Source: Streptococcus sp. S1 (GTDB taxonomy: Bacteria; Bacillota; Bacilli; Lactobacillales; Streptococcaceae). Taken from it: a DNA stretch of 64,000 bases. Of the stretch, positions 63,401 through 64,000 are shown piece by piece. Under the pieces are notes generated by a model, which made no database searches, was not told the DNA's origin, and saw nothing but the letters and a program-made list of their open reading frames with translations. How positions within the stretch are numbered: the first letter of the stretch is position 1; the number at the start of each line of letters is the position of its first letter. The translations under genes were made by a program, and so were the position numbers. The stretch spans positions 1,143,001 to 1,207,000 of the forward strand of contig NZ_CP139418.1 in the NCBI RefSeq assembly GCF_034137685.1, read 5' to 3'.

Positions 63401-63526
63401 GGAGAACAAGCAGACCATATGCTTCCACAAACAGGCAGCAAAGACCATGCTCTGGGTCTCTTAGGGGTGATCAGCCTAACAGCTTCTAGTCTCATCTTTT
63501 GGCGCAAAAAGAGAGAAGATGCCTAA
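60497..63526 (+). CDS. Cell-wall-anchored Xaa-Pro dipeptidyl-peptidase (S15 family)
   Basis: 1009 residues. Signal peptide (1-~27), then a Thr/Ala/Pro/Glu-rich stalk (~28-150). An S15/PepX-type catalytic region follows (~150-880): the nucleophile lies in GLSWAGTTTFG (about 436-446), the Asp in HGLNDDNV and the His in HQGDHVYP. A beta-sandwich X-Pro_DPPIV_C-like domain follows. The C-terminus has LPQTG, a hydrophobic segment and WRKKREDA for sortase anchoring. It would remove Xaa-Pro dipeptides from proline-rich host peptides at the cell surface, next to the peptide-binding lipoprotein that could take up such products. GTAAGGAG precedes the ATG. Confidence 0.9.
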   Translation: MKKKTMVSIVASSLLIAPMVLHQVVAADEQTEELAPSTEVVHAPATEARPTTSDTSTATSEEAASSNEASLDRTAGANQAAPATEEHTRQSEPTVPVVTPAATNREAVPQSAPTSEAPVTSQDLAKVTGTTLAADQSSNELTVQDAVNGLLQWAATDPSQLGQSQADRERFAKSLGLIEKSEDLTRKVSQPELAKMYETAKKLYDAYRAEKKSPLFLNGRAQPIFPYTTGKKEDQDYKYEDSQIVRFPVYVETDYDTDADGKPDLVKAIVQLPKAVAQGDFKAATILEARPYVAGTLDENYVTLESLGLPTDGSYDMKKLHSQPAKRQPVSSETTVEAAKKAKASDWYYYSPYEYIYDYEDLNWYDYFLVRGYAFISSAGLGTKGSEGFNTTGSDLEINAFKNIIEWVNGKRKAYTDKTSNVEIKADWATGNVAMTGLSWAGTTTFGVAATGVEGLKTIVPAAGIASWYDYFNSQGTQFGNAPYSDLSWLSLYVSTRMLDQDDWAGIWQNYSNYINQLNKDQYAHDRNYSDVWKERDYTLHPENLKTSALIVHGLNDDNVKTKHFELMYDALKKAGQDVKLYLHQGDHVYPAAMSRGYGITANGQDFYDLLNTWLTHYLYGVDNHVESLPAVLAQNNYDPSKWTSYDNWKSSQRLFLNASSKRLEETISSDYAAAGVEIANRNETVSKASSKANLTFVSDVTEDTTIKGHIPVHFKAALAKGQGKNFQINALLVDVADEDFDVVGNGSVKQDKTADGFWMGSNLSNLSVAEYETIKTKYKVIAKGWINLANPESGYDSASSRNSIEPKVGEYHDYTVYLQPNLYTVKKGHKLALVFNTYDPSDLTVEHPYEVTFKTDSIQAAIPIVEKTRAQKAAYVPSETDADYAKLPEMEGAALVAPEVHYKEEYRLPTPEHLVQPSQTLPEKDEQMQTGSARQENPHLALAVSYGSRFVSPGLVEARKVATPAVEGEQADHMLPQTGSKDHALGLLGVISLTASSLIFWRKKREDA

Positions 63527-63623
63527 GGAGTCCCCGTAGCAAATATTTCTAAAATGGTATCTTTTAGTGTAAAATAAAAGTAGAAATGCAGAATCAGTAG
63601 TCACTACTGAAAAAGGAGGAAAT

Positions 63624-63938
63624 ATGGCACACATAATCACAGATGCAACTTTTGAACAAGAAACTAGCCAAGGTCTTGTCCTGATTGACTTTTGGGCAAC
63701 TTGGTGTGGTCCATGCCGCATGCAAGCTCCAATCTTGGATCAGTTGGCAGAAGAGGTACATGAAGATGATTTGAAAATCTGTAAGATGGATGTAGATGAA
63801 AATCCAAATACAGCACGTCAATTCGGTATCATGTCGATCCCAACGCTTCTCTTTAAAAAAGATGGACAAGTTGTCAAACAAGTGGCTGGAGTTCATACGA
63901 AAGCCCAATTGAAAGAAATCATTGCAGAATTGAGCTAA
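63624..63938 (+). CDS. trx: Thioredoxin
   Basis: 104 residues with the full thioredoxin fold: LVLIDFWATWCGPCRMQAPI (about 19-38) with the CGPC active site, the cis-proline in MSIPTLLFKKDG and the end KAQLKEIIAELS. It reduces protein disulfides and could supply electrons to the methionine sulfoxide reductase at 21.1 kb. AAAGGAGG precedes the ATG. It is transcribed alone, with a TAAAAT box near 63573. Confidence 0.94.
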   Translation: MAHIITDATFEQETSQGLVLIDFWATWCGPCRMQAPILDQLAEEVHEDDLKICKMDVDENPNTARQFGIMSIPTLLFKKDGQVVKQVAGVHTKAQLKEIIAELS

Positions 63939-63942
63939 AATG

Positions 63943-63977
63943 AAAACTCGTTTTCCAATATGGAAAACGAGTTTTTT
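63943..63977 (+). terminator. Terminator of trx
   Basis: AAAACTCGTTTTCC pairs with GGAAAACGAGTTTT and is followed by Ts. Confidence 0.88.
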
Positions 63978-64000
63978 GATGCTCTTTATTTCTTTTAAAT

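Overview
This 64 kb window is chromosomal DNA of a viridans-group Streptococcus (sanguinis/parasanguinis/mitis relatives). The grounds are the gene families and their order: a recJ-apt block, dnaD, trmK-nif3, an rmlA-rmlC-rmlB rhamnose block, msrC-dnaX, a vex1-vex2-vex3-vncR-vncS locus of pneumococcal type, a galR|galK-galT-galE cluster, fused gshAB, an AmiA/OppA-type lipoprotein, two sortase substrates (LPNTG and LPQTG) and typical streptococcal promoters with extended -10 boxes. No rRNA, tRNA or CRISPR array was seen.

Layout. 1-4 kb: tail of an unknown gene, a GNAT acetyltransferase, a frameshifted lipoprotein, and a wall-anchored collagen-adhesin-like protein with a threonine-rich stalk. 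4-14.3 kb: housekeeping genes (recJ, apt, metA, dnaD, add, a YghU-type GST, trmK, a Nif3-like gene, a DadA/ThiO-like oxidase). 14.3-21 kb: a ruined ZIP transporter, dTDP-rhamnose genes, an unknown membrane protein, udk, and a DUF1275 gene behind a T-box-like leader. This stretch is rich in structured intergenic DNA. 21-31 kb: msrC, dnaX, the vex/vnc efflux and two-component locus, then an HrtBA-like ABC pair on the other strand.

31-38.4 kb is an accessory block: a lipoprotein followed by alternating tandem copies of two unrecognised membrane-protein families (A with an MFF-R-R-R start, B with an ERYHGPLIT start), passing downstream into decaying copies and pseudogenes. An IS30 relic follows, then a sulfur-detoxification operon (rhodanese, CoA-disulfide reductase with fused rhodanese, rhodanese) with a CstR-type repressor and a clear operator dyad at its promoter. 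43-50 kb: birA, then the Leloir galactose genes with a HAD phosphatase between galK and galT.

50-53.7 kb is a graveyard of C-terminal toxin modules of a polymorphic (LXG/type VII-like) toxin, each paired with a small immunity gene and joined by re-used pretoxin sequences, ending in ISL3 debris. 53.8-64 kb: gshAB, an IS3-family relic, an M42 aminopeptidase, an oligopeptide-binding lipoprotein, a wall-anchored Xaa-Pro dipeptidyl-peptidase and thioredoxin.

Three non-coding families stand out. (1) A ~175-bp triple-hairpin element occurs in four near-identical copies directly after stop codons. (2) A 138-nt multibranched inverted-repeat structure lies between two identical terminators at 18.9 kb; a compact copy without the internal arms lies at 20.85 kb and a 3'-half relic at 31.07 kb. 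(3) A separate structured leader lies between rmlC and rmlB. These, the A/B membrane-protein array and the toxin-immunity cassette array are the best candidates for undescribed biology. Function in all of them is inference.
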